Assembly: GCF_011440305.1 (NCBI RefSeq)
Contig: NZ_JAAOIW010000004.1
Span: 372,001 to 436,000 of the forward strand
DNA length: 64,000 nt
DNA from: Paenibacillus agricola
GTDB lineage: Bacteria; Bacillota; Bacilli; Paenibacillales; NBRC-103111
Reading direction: 5' to 3'
This document shows positions 8,587 to 16,519 of this stretch, one piece after another. Position numbers and translations under genes: made by a program. A model generated the notes under the pieces. The model was not told the DNA's origin. It saw only the letters and a program-made list of their open reading frames with translations, and did not search any database. How positions within the stretch are numbered: position 1 is the stretch's first letter; each line of letters opens with the position of its first letter.

Positions 8587-10506
8587 ATGTTGAAGCGCAA
8601 TATCGTTCTGATCTTATCCGTATTGGTCCTGCTCCTCACTTCATCCGGTTCGGTTTTGGCCGCAGATAAAACTTCCAAATACCGGGTCTATCAGGATGAC
8701 CGTATTTTACTAGAAACACCCGATTATTCCACAGCGGAAAATTACGCTAAGCAATTCACTAGCACCCACGTTGAAGACATCAGCTCACGAAAGTGGCTGT
8801 GGAATAATTATCCCCGTTATAAGCTTTACCAAAATGGAGTTAGCAGCACAGCATGGGATTTCACTACACTGGAGCAGGCGATTCGCGAAGGGTCCCAGTG
8901 GGGACATGCCAGCGTCCGTGATCTTAGCTCCGGTGGCTGGGTTTGGAATAACTATCCGCAATTCCGCTTGTACCAAGGGGATATTACCTTGGATGGCTGG
9001 GAATTTACAACCCTGCAGCAAGCTATGGCAGAGGCTCGTAAATGGGGCAATGTGCATATTATTGATCTTCGTAATAACCAGTGGACTTGGGATAATATTA
9101 CCGATGACCGCAAGAAGGAGCTCCGCGCAGGAACTAAGGTTTACCAGGTTTATCAAGGGAAATCGACGCTGGATAGCTGGGCTTTTTCCTATTTGGAGGA
9201 TGCTGTCCGTGAGTCCTTGTTATGGGGAGACTCCTCCGTTGTGAGAAGCGACAAAAACAACCAGATCGTGTTTTCCAATAAAAAAGTATACGATGTGTAT
9301 CAATTTTCTGCAATTCTCAATTCCTTTGTAAGTCTTGATGATGCTATTGCGTATGCTAGCCAATTTGATCATACGAATATTTTCAAGACAGGAAGTACGG
9401 ATAATGCTATATGGACGAATTACCCGTATTACCAGGTTTTTCAAAATGATACGTGGATTTCCGATTCCTCCGTGCTGCCTGATGCTGTAGGTTACGCACT
9501 CGCCTTCAGCAATACATCGATTCGTTTATTAGATGACAGCTTTAAGGTATGGGACAATTTCCGGGAGCTGCAATTCTGGGGCTGGAATGGTAGCGCCAAT
9601 AACGATACGATTCGCGGCCATGTGAATAATACCGTAGGTCTTGATGTGGTATCACCCACCTACTTTTCCCTTGCTGATGCCTCAGGTACGTTGAAGGATA
9701 CGTCCAATAAAGATACGGTCGCCTGGCTACAGAACCAAGGCATCCGAGTCTACCCGCTGATCGATAACCAATTTGACTCGGGACTGACAACCAAATTCCT
9801 TGCCGATGCCCAGGCACAAACTAAATTTATTGACGCCTTGGTCGCAAAAGGGGCGGCCTTAGGGGTTGAGGGCTTAAATGTCGACTTTGAAAGTGTTTCT
9901 GCCAAGGATCGCGCCGCATTAACGGCATTCATGAAAAATTTGACAGCTGCTGCTCATGCAGAAGGCTTAAAAATCTCGATTGATTTGCCACGTGGCAGCG
10001 TGAAATGGAATGCACAAACCGCTTATGACCATGAAAAGCTGGGCGAAACCGTCGATTATATCATTACGATGACCTATGACCAGAATTGGCGAACAGGTCC
10101 TTCTGCTGGCTCAGTCGCCGGTATGCAGTGGGTAGAGGAGGGCGTGAAGGAGTTCCTTTCCTATGGAATTCCGCGAGATAAATTAATTATGGGCATTCCC
10201 TTCTATGTTCGCGAATGGCAGATTGACGAAAACGGCGATTTAGTCGATAATCGTGCTTTGCTGATGAAGGATCTGCCGGCATTGATCAAAAGCAAAAATG
10301 CAACCCAAACTTGGGATGATCAATACGGTCAATACAAGGTAGAGTATAGCCAGGATGGCAATACCCGTGTATTTTGGCTGGAGGATGAAGCTACCGTCAA
10401 GGCTCGTTTGGCAATTGCCAAAAAATACGATATTGCTGGTGTTGCGGCCTGGAGGCTTGGCTACGATTCATCCGATATCTGGAAGATGATGATCCAAGAA
10501 AAATAA
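8587..10506 (+). CDS. Secreted GH18-type glycoside hydrolase with six N-terminal repeats
   Basis: The 639-residue protein has a Sec signal peptide (cleavage after about A25). Residues 31 to about 330 contain six imperfect repeats of about 47 residues, each starting with a Y-x-x-Y/F-Q motif and ending near WxNYP or an equivalent. The C-terminal half (about 335-638) is a GH18 TIM barrel of the YaaH/YdhD type. The active-site strand reads GLNVDFE, with D433 and catalytic E435, although the first Asp of the usual DGxxxDxE is Glu here. The family hydrolyses chitin-like or peptidoglycan-type glycans; the repeats may bind the wall or polymer. A strong hairpin terminator follows. Confidence 0.88.
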   Translation: MLKRNIVLILSVLVLLLTSSGSVLAADKTSKYRVYQDDRILLETPDYSTAENYAKQFTSTHVEDISSRKWLWNNYPRYKLYQNGVSSTAWDFTTLEQAIREGSQWGHASVRDLSSGGWVWNNYPQFRLYQGDITLDGWEFTTLQQAMAEARKWGNVHIIDLRNNQWTWDNITDDRKKELRAGTKVYQVYQGKSTLDSWAFSYLEDAVRESLLWGDSSVVRSDKNNQIVFSNKKVYDVYQFSAILNSFVSLDDAIAYASQFDHTNIFKTGSTDNAIWTNYPYYQVFQNDTWISDSSVLPDAVGYALAFSNTSIRLLDDSFKVWDNFRELQFWGWNGSANNDTIRGHVNNTVGLDVVSPTYFSLADASGTLKDTSNKDTVAWLQNQGIRVYPLIDNQFDSGLTTKFLADAQAQTKFIDALVAKGAALGVEGLNVDFESVSAKDRAALTAFMKNLTAAAHAEGLKISIDLPRGSVKWNAQTAYDHEKLGETVDYIITMTYDQNWRTGPSAGSVAGMQWVEEGVKEFLSYGIPRDKLIMGIPFYVREWQIDENGDLVDNRALLMKDLPALIKSKNATQTWDDQYGQYKVEYSQDGNTRVFWLEDEATVKARLAIAKKYDIAGVAAWRLGYDSSDIWKMMIQEK

Positions 10507-10517
10507 AAGAAGAAGCA

Positions 10518-10563
10518 AAAAGAACCTTCAAACCCACGTTCCTGTGGCGATGGAGGTTCTTTT
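10518..10563 (+). terminator. Rho-independent terminator after GH18 gene
   Basis: The arms AAAAGAACCT (10518-10527) and AGGTTCTTTT (10554-10563) enclose a second GC-rich inner hairpin. The A/T runs on both sides allow action in both directions; the convergent ArsR gene ends at 10604. Confidence 0.75.
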
Positions 10564-10603
10564 ACATGTAGATCCGCAGCCCTCATAGGCTGCCCGTATC
10601 CAA

Positions 10604-10975
10604 TTAATTATGCTTGGTATGCTGCAAGGTTTGCACGAAAATTTGTTCAATATGCACATCATCCAACGAATAAAAGACGGTTTTACCCGCTTTTCTGCGC
10701 TTTACGATCCTCATATTACGAAGGTATCTTAGTTGATGGGAAACCGCGGATTGTCCCATATCCAAAAGCACGGACAAATCGTGGACACATAATTCCTTTT
10801 GAAGCAGGGCACCAATTAATTTAACTCGGGTGGGGTCGCTAAATGCTTTAAACCAGTCGGCAAGCTGTACGGCGGACTGTTCATCAATCATTTTCTCGCG
10901 AACCTGGTTTAAGTCCGCTTCCGTACCGAAGCAAGAGGATTCGCATTCCTCGATTGCAGTAAGAGATGGATCCAT
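10604..10975 (-). CDS. ArsR/SmtB-family metal-sensing repressor (CzrA-like)
   Basis: This winged-helix repressor of 123 residues should bind operator DNA when metal-free. The helix-turn-helix is in ELCVHDLSVLLDMGQSAVSHQL. The alpha-5 metal site is complete: D106-x-H108-x10-H119-x2-H122, the spacing of the zinc sensors SmtB and CzrA. C63 in ELCVHDL and an N-terminal C11-x3-C15 pair could add an alpha-3N-type thiolate site as in CadC. No metal exporter lies nearby, so the target is unknown; the adjacent genes face other ways. Confidence 0.92.
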   Translation of the reverse strand: MDPSLTAIEECESSCFGTEADLNQVREKMIDEQSAVQLADWFKAFSDPTRVKLIGALLQKELCVHDLSVLLDMGQSAVSHQLRYLRNMRIVKRRKAGKTVFYSLDDVHIEQIFVQTLQHTKHN

Positions 10976-11045
10976 TCGTTCTCACCTTCCTGTCCAAAAC
11001 GGTTATCTCTTCATTATAGCAAAAGAATAGCTGTTACGGAATCCT

Positions 11046-11201
11046 TCATCCTCGGAAACCTGCCGGAAACCACGGGGAAATGAAATTCGAAATGAATCCA
11101 TATCTAACGTCAAACAGCCCAGGCAAGCTCGGACCCTGAAAAGGCTGCTCCGGCGCTATTACCTTATTGGCATATTGGTATAAGCCCGTACCTGCAATCA
11201 C
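11046..11201 (-). CDS. Possible 51-residue small ORF after the Rieske gene
   Basis: A GTG at 11201 with GGGGG about 6 bp upstream opens 51 codons ending in TGA at 11046. The product has no recognisable motif. It lies 58 bp after the Rieske gene on the same strand and could be the last cistron or chance. Confidence 0.22.
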   Translation of the reverse strand: MIAGTGLYQYANKVIAPEQPFQGPSLPGLFDVRYGFISNFISPWFPAGFRG

Positions 11202-11259
11202 CTTATTCCCCCACGAATTCTACCCCCGGACTGCATTTCATATTCCAGCCTTCTCTGCC

Positions 11260-11616
11260 TCAAGACATCATCACATAAAGCTGTCCATCCTCCACCTTAA
11301 CCTCAAAGCCCCTTAATTTCGCATTGGAATCAGGAGCCAGATGATGCCCGTTAACCAAGTCAAATTCCCAGCCATGCCAAGGGCAACGCAAAATCTGGTT
11401 TTCGCGTCCAAACTCATATTCATATACATCCTTCGGAAGCGTGGTTCCGTTAATAAGACCCTTGCAGACCGGCGCTGCTGCATGCGGACATACATTACGC
11501 CAAGCATAAAAGCTGCCGCCCACATAAAAGATACCCATTTCCATATTTTTCACAACGACGATTTTTTTGCCCAGTGATTTCACCTCGTCCTCGGAAGCCG
11601 CCAAATACGCATTCAC
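11260..11616 (-). CDS. Small Rieske [2Fe-2S] protein
   Basis: This stand-alone Rieske domain of 118 residues carries both cluster-binding boxes: C43-P-H45 and C78-P-W-H81-GW. The length and the GWEFD after the second box resemble ferredoxins or small oxygenase components rather than cytochrome bc Rieske subunits, and no signal or anchor is present. Its start overlaps the amidohydrolase stop by 4 bp (ATGA), so the two are co-translated. No catalytic oxygenase subunit or reductase lies in the window, so its electron partner is unknown. Confidence 0.93.
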   Translation of the reverse strand: MNAYLAASEDEVKSLGKKIVVVKNMEMGIFYVGGSFYAWRNVCPHAAAPVCKGLINGTTLPKDVYEYEFGRENQILRCPWHGWEFDLVNGHHLAPDSNAKLRGFEVKVEDGQLYVMMS

Positions 11617-12713
11617 GGTTCACGCACCTCCTGCCCGTCATCAGGCTCCTCAGCCAGCTGCGGAAGCTTATACAGCTCCTGCGCGTTTTCGCCCATTACG
11701 CGCCGTTTCATCTCTCGCGGCATCGGTGGCATTGCCATCATCGGATTATCGAAATCCCAATGCGGGTAATCCGTAGAGAACATTACCCGTTTGTCAGCGC
11801 CTATCATTTCAAAAATTTGCACCAAGTGCTTAGGATCATCCGGCTCTTCGATCGGCTGGCTGGTCAAATAAATATGCTCGCGAATGTATTCGGACGGGCG
11901 ACGCTTTAGCCACGGAACGGTTGAACGTAACGCCTTGAAATTTTTGTCCATCCGCCACATTAGATGGGGCATCCAGGAGATGCCGCCTTCAATCGCGACA
12001 AATTTCAGCTGCGGAAATTTCTCAAACACTCCTTCGCAAACGAGGCTGTTCACATGAGCCATATAATTGGCTGGCAATATATTATGCCATTCCATATAAC
12101 GGGTCGGATAACCCGAGGTTGTTGGTGCCGGAGAAATGCCGCGCCCTTCACCGCCCGGATGGACAGCAACGGGCAGGCCATTACGTTCAGCCGCTTCATA
12201 GATCGGATGGAAGCAGCGCTGTCCCAGCAAGGTGCGGGAAGCACTCGACATAATGACTTGGACCATGTTCGGGTTCGCGGCCATACGGTCGATTTCTTTG
12301 GCGGCTGCAAGCGGATCGGCGCTATTCACCACAATCGATCCCCTGAATTTTGGCGAAGCCTTCAGCCATAGCTCATTCATCCAATCATTCCATGCGGAAG
12401 CGACCGCATTAGCATAATCGGGATCGGGATACAGCGAGATTTCCACACCTGAGTTGAGGATTGCATAATCAATTTTGTAGGGCGCAAGCAAATGCTTGAG
12501 CATAAATTCAGGATCACTTCCAGGCCCGCCTCCATGCTCAGGAACGGCATCCTTCATCGCGCCGCCCACTGCGGAATAGTAAACACGTGCAGCGCCAATG
12601 CCCATTTCCAACCATTGGTCATGCCAGACCCGCGGGAGAAAGGGCAACAGCTCCTTTAAGCTTTTCATGCCATTGTGTACATCTGCATCAACGATGATCG
12701 ATTTTTGTGCCAT
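11613..12713 (-). CDS. Amidohydrolase-2 family metal-dependent hydrolase/decarboxylase
   Basis: This 366-residue TIM-barrel protein belongs to the Amidohydro_2 family, which includes ACMSD-type decarboxylases and related hydrolases. It begins VDADVH (metal-binding D11-x-H13), has a VHPGGEG strand in the middle, and ends the barrel with FSTDYPHWDFD, the usual metal/catalytic Asp region. It lies 47 bp after the ABC permease on the same strand and overlaps the Rieske gene. The setting suggests it acts on a compound imported by the transporter. Its exact reaction cannot be assigned. Confidence 0.88.
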   Translation of the reverse strand: MAQKSIIVDADVHNGMKSLKELLPFLPRVWHDQWLEMGIGAARVYYSAVGGAMKDAVPEHGGGPGSDPEFMLKHLLAPYKIDYAILNSGVEISLYPDPDYANAVASAWNDWMNELWLKASPKFRGSIVVNSADPLAAAKEIDRMAANPNMVQVIMSSASRTLLGQRCFHPIYEAAERNGLPVAVHPGGEGRGISPAPTTSGYPTRYMEWHNILPANYMAHVNSLVCEGVFEKFPQLKFVAIEGGISWMPHLMWRMDKNFKALRSTVPWLKRRPSEYIREHIYLTSQPIEEPDDPKHLVQIFEMIGADKRVMFSTDYPHWDFDNPMMAMPPMPREMKRRVMGENAQELYKLPQLAEEPDDGQEVREP

Positions 12714-12760
12714 GCTTTTTTCCCATCCTTTTACGATAGTATAGATTCAGCTCTGGTAAG

Positions 12761-13645
12761 CTACTCCTTAACACTCCCCAGTACAATTCCTTTCATAAAA
12801 AACCTTTGGATAAACGGATACACCAGCAGGATCGGCAACGCACCCAGAAACAGCTGCGCCGACTTTGCCGTGCGGTCAGATACCTCAGCCAGCATTTCCA
12901 TATCTACACTTCCGGCCAATAACGTATCAACCGCTGTTACAACCGTATACAAATAGCTTTGCAACGGGTAATTGTTTGGCGAATTCATAAAAATAATCCC
13001 ATCAAACCAAGCGTTCCACTGGCCAACAATCGAGAACAGCAGCAGCGTAGCTAACGAAGGTGTAGACAGCGGTACAAAAATGCGCCATAATACCGTCCAA
13101 TGCCCGGCTCCATCCATAAAGGCCGCTTCTTCCATTTCCTTGGGCAACCCGCGAAAAAAGTTCAGCAGGATCAAAATATTGAACACCGGCAGAGCGTGGT
13201 GCAAAACAAGCGCCCAGATCGTATCGAGCAAGCCCAGAGCTTTAATCGTCATATACAAAGGGATTAAACCGCCGTTGAACAGCATCGTGAACACGAAAAT
13301 CCATGCGTAAAATGTCCGCCCCTTTAGTGCCGAAGCTTCCTTGGACAATGGGTAAGCAACGAGAATAACCAACACCATATTCAAGGTAACGCCAAGCAGT
13401 ACACGCTGCAAAGTCACACCAAGTGAACGTAGAAACTCCGGCTTTTGGACAATAAATTCATAGGCCTTCCAAGTAAATTCAACTGGCCATAATTTGACGT
13501 AGCCCGCGGCAGCCGCTGAGCTTGAGCTAAGGGAGATCGCAAATACATTAACAAGCGGCAAAATGCAGAGGATAGCGAGTCCCACTAACAAGGTGTAATT
13601 GATCAGCACGAATAGCTTTCTGGGCAGTGACTGATGCTCAACCAT
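12761..13645 (-). CDS. Carbohydrate ABC transporter permease (CUT1, LplC/YtcP type)
   Basis: This inner-membrane permease of 294 residues has six predicted helices. The EAA loop is EEAAFMDGAGHWTVLWRIFVPLS near residue 180. The C-terminus, IQRFFMKGIVLGSVKE, is typical of LplC-like proteins. A start five codons upstream is possible, but the ATG at 13645 has GGAGTGGAG in front and gives the usual length. It pairs with the second permease 31 bp upstream. The ATPase is not in the operon; CUT1 systems of this kind normally share a separate MsmX-type ATPase. Confidence 0.92.
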   Translation of the reverse strand: MVEHQSLPRKLFVLINYTLLVGLAILCILPLVNVFAISLSSSSAAAAGYVKLWPVEFTWKAYEFIVQKPEFLRSLGVTLQRVLLGVTLNMVLVILVAYPLSKEASALKGRTFYAWIFVFTMLFNGGLIPLYMTIKALGLLDTIWALVLHHALPVFNILILLNFFRGLPKEMEEAAFMDGAGHWTVLWRIFVPLSTPSLATLLLFSIVGQWNAWFDGIIFMNSPNNYPLQSYLYTVVTAVDTLLAGSVDMEMLAEVSDRTAKSAQLFLGALPILLVYPFIQRFFMKGIVLGSVKE

Positions 13646-13676
13646 CCATCTCCACTCCATTCTTTTAGAAAATCGG

Positions 13677-14573
13677 TTAGAAAATTCGATAGTTTGCGAA
13701 ACGGTAGGCCATCAAATAAGAGGTAGAGAGCAAAATAAAGGAAACGATTGACTTGAACAGCCCGATTGCTGTCGCCACCCCATATTGGGCATCAACAATC
13801 CCGATTCGGTAAACAAAGGTGTCAATAATATCGCCGCTCTCATACACAACAGGGCTGTACAAATTAAATACCTGCTCGAACCCTGCATTTAACACATTAC
13901 CAATACTTAACGTGACCATCAGTACAATAATCGGAGCCATCCCCGGCAAAGTCACATGCCATGCTTGCTTCCAGCGGTCAGCACCGTCAATAACTGCCGC
14001 TTCATATAGCGATGGATTAATGCTTGTAATGGCAGCCAAATAAATGATCGAGCTAAAGCCAAATTCCTTCCATTCATTCGAAAGCACAAGCGTAAACGGA
14101 AACCAGTTATTATCGGCCATAAAAAAGATCGGTTCAATGCCCACCCATTGCAGCCCCTGATTAATAATGCCGGTAGACGGGGATAAAATATCCATTAATA
14201 TACCGCTTAAAATAACCCAGGATAAAAAATGCGGTAAATAAATTAGCGTCTGCACCGCACGCTTTACGAATTCCCGGCGCATTTCGTTTAACAAAATCGC
14301 AACCGTCAGGGGCACGATCAGCCCGGCAATAATTTTCATTACGGCAATAAAGACCGTGTTCCAGATGACCTGGTAAATGCTTGGCAGCTTCATCACATAG
14401 ATGAAATTGTCCAACCCGACCAAGGGCGAGCCCATAATCCCCTTGGCAGGATTAAATTTTTGAAAAGCAATAATGATGCCCAGCATCGGCCCATAGCAGA
14501 AGATTAAGACTATCAACAGCCCTGGTATAATCATCAAATGCAGCGGAAGCTGCAATCTCCATCTCGTATTCAT
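13677..14573 (-). CDS. Sugar ABC transporter permease (CUT1, LplB type)
   Basis: This partner permease of 298 residues has an N-terminal YGPMLGIIIAFQKFNPAKG segment characteristic of LplB proteins and an EAA loop YEAAVIDGADRWKQAWHVTLPGM. It ends in MAYRFANYRIF, as LplB-type proteins do. It lies directly after the solute-binding gene, with a stable hairpin in the 77-bp gap. Confidence 0.93.
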   Translation of the reverse strand: MNTRWRLQLPLHLMIIPGLLIVLIFCYGPMLGIIIAFQKFNPAKGIMGSPLVGLDNFIYVMKLPSIYQVIWNTVFIAVMKIIAGLIVPLTVAILLNEMRREFVKRAVQTLIYLPHFLSWVILSGILMDILSPSTGIINQGLQWVGIEPIFFMADNNWFPFTLVLSNEWKEFGFSSIIYLAAITSINPSLYEAAVIDGADRWKQAWHVTLPGMAPIIVLMVTLSIGNVLNAGFEQVFNLYSPVVYESGDIIDTFVYRIGIVDAQYGVATAIGLFKSIVSFILLSTSYLMAYRFANYRIF

Positions 14574-14611
14574 TGGAAGCCATCTCCCCTATGCATGTAG
14601 TAGAAAAGGGA

Positions 14612-14643
14612 GGGGCTGTGAAGCCTGCCGCCTCACAAGCCCC
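14612..14643 (-). promoter_or_regulatory. Intercistronic hairpin between solute-binding protein and permease genes
   Basis: GGGGCTGTGAAGC and GCCTCACAAGCCCC form an imperfect stem of about 12 bp, with TTTT after it on the minus strand. Such hairpins commonly act as partial terminators or 3' RNA stabilisers that keep the binding protein in excess of its permeases. Confidence 0.5.
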
Positions 14644-14650
14644 AGCTTAA

Positions 14651-16372
14651 CTATTTATTTTTGTTGTAATAGTCGTTTACTTCTTTTTCAATCGCATCGC
14701 CGCCAAGGCTTTTCCATTCAGCAACGAACTTATCGAAATCGCTGATTGGTGCCGCGCCCATGATCACCTTGGTCACCATTTCGTTTTGGATCTTCTGCAG
14801 GGTGGCATCCTTCTCAACCATCGTTGCGGTCGGCGCGCCTGTGAATGCGTTGAATTGGTAGTTTTTGTTTTTCATATACGTGGCGATCACCGCGAAAGCA
14901 CCTTCGGGACCAAACGTCCGCTCCGAAAACCACATGCTATCGTCTCCCTTGCGGAAAGCGTCAACACGTCCAAAATGCAGGGAGGCTGGAAAATCGAGCT
15001 TGCTGCCGTCACCTTTGTTTTTCACCTCTTCGGCTACTTTAAGATGTGCGTTAATATTCAAATCGACCGGATTGATCAAAACCGGGAAATATTTGGCCGG
15101 GAATATGCTTGTTGCCGTATCAATAACAAATGGATTTTTGGATTTGCTATAGTCGGTTTGGAAATAATGCTTGTTATACAGGTTTAATAATTTCACAACC
15201 GCTTCCGGATTTTTACTGCCTTTTTTGACTACGAAGAAAGTTGTAGCTGCATCATTGGCTTGTAAAATGACCGGTTTGCTGTCAGCGGACAGGATAGGGT
15301 AGGCCTGCCAGTCGGCTTTTGGATCGTTTTTGCGGTTGTCCTTGAAAAATGTCGTCGCATCCGCCACATAACCAAACGCCATACCCAGCTTGCCCGCCGC
15401 TGCATCCTCGCCTACCTTTTTCCAAGGTTTCACTGAAAATTCCTTGTCAATAACGCCATCCTTGTACAACTGCTGAAGCTTTTCCAGCGCTGGCTTCATC
15501 TCGGGCTGAACCGAGCCGTACACAAGCTTACCGGAGGCATCCTTTACCCAGAAGGTCGGGTAAGCGTGGTAAGCGTTAAACAAACCGATAAGTGAAGCAG
15601 GCGTCACACCATTATTCGATTCCTTAAACAAATCCTTGCTGATGCCTAGGCCAATCGTATCGGCTTTACCGTTGCCGTCTGGATCATTTTTGGCAAAGGC
15701 TGTCGCTATATTCAGCACATCCTCCATCGTTTTGGGCTCAGCCAGCCCCAGCTTCTTCATCCAATCCGTGCGGATCCATACCATGCTTGCCGAGGCGACG
15801 CCATTGTTCTCAAACATTTGTGGAATACCCATCAGCTTACCGTTTACAGTAACCGATTTCAGCGCAGCACCACCATCCTTTAGCAGCGCTTCCTTCGTAA
15901 AAGGCGTTGCATATTTATCATAAATCGTGGTCATGTCCTCAACCAGATTCGAATCGATCAAGCGCTGCATGACCACCCGGTCAACCGCCATAAAATCGGG
16001 CAACTCACCGGATGCGAGCGTAACATTCAGCTTTTGTGAAAATTGCGAGCCATCAACAACCCAAAGGTTTTTCACTTTGATGCCAAGCTCGTTTTCCATA
16101 ATCGGTGTCCAAATGTTTTTGTCAAGCGATTCACCTGCGGCAAATTTGTAGCTGGCATCAATCGAGCGGATCGTGGAAACCTCAATCGTTGGGCTGTATT
16201 TGCCCAGTGGATCTGCTGGTTTATTGTCTGTAGCCGGAGCCGTTGGAGCGGTTGTATTCGGCGCTGGTGTCGTAGTTGTAGGGGCTGCTTCTTTAGTTGA
16301 TGTACAGGCTGTAAGCAACACGCTCAATGATAGCGCTATCATTACACTTGAATTTCGGTTTATTTGTTTCAT
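14651..16372 (-). CDS. Extracellular solute-binding lipoprotein (LplA type)
   Basis: This 573-residue lipoprotein has a lipobox LLTAC (modified C23), followed by a Thr/Pro/Ala-rich linker to about residue 55 and a large two-lobed binding domain. The size and the LPDFMAVD and W.KLGL..PKTMEDVLN segments match the large LplA/YtcQ binding proteins that serve LplBC permeases and usually bind oligosaccharides from plant or microbial polysaccharides. It is the first transport gene after the kinase/regulator pair, so it should be the regulated target. The sugar is unknown. Confidence 0.92.
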   Translation of the reverse strand: MKQINRNSSVMIALSLSVLLTACTSTKEAAPTTTTPAPNTTAPTAPATDNKPADPLGKYSPTIEVSTIRSIDASYKFAAGESLDKNIWTPIMENELGIKVKNLWVVDGSQFSQKLNVTLASGELPDFMAVDRVVMQRLIDSNLVEDMTTIYDKYATPFTKEALLKDGGAALKSVTVNGKLMGIPQMFENNGVASASMVWIRTDWMKKLGLAEPKTMEDVLNIATAFAKNDPDGNGKADTIGLGISKDLFKESNNGVTPASLIGLFNAYHAYPTFWVKDASGKLVYGSVQPEMKPALEKLQQLYKDGVIDKEFSVKPWKKVGEDAAAGKLGMAFGYVADATTFFKDNRKNDPKADWQAYPILSADSKPVILQANDAATTFFVVKKGSKNPEAVVKLLNLYNKHYFQTDYSKSKNPFVIDTATSIFPAKYFPVLINPVDLNINAHLKVAEEVKNKGDGSKLDFPASLHFGRVDAFRKGDDSMWFSERTFGPEGAFAVIATYMKNKNYQFNAFTGAPTATMVEKDATLQKIQNEMVTKVIMGAAPISDFDKFVAEWKSLGGDAIEKEVNDYYNKNK

Positions 16373-16519
16373 GAATAATCCCCCTTATGTTTGTTCCTTA
16401 CCTGTTTATTGTAAAACGAATCCAAGCTGAAACATACGGGATTTTCTTAGCTTCGTTATCTTATCTTATCCACTTTGGCTTAAGCGACCACTTGGCTATC
16501 TATATCCAGTTTGTAGGCA

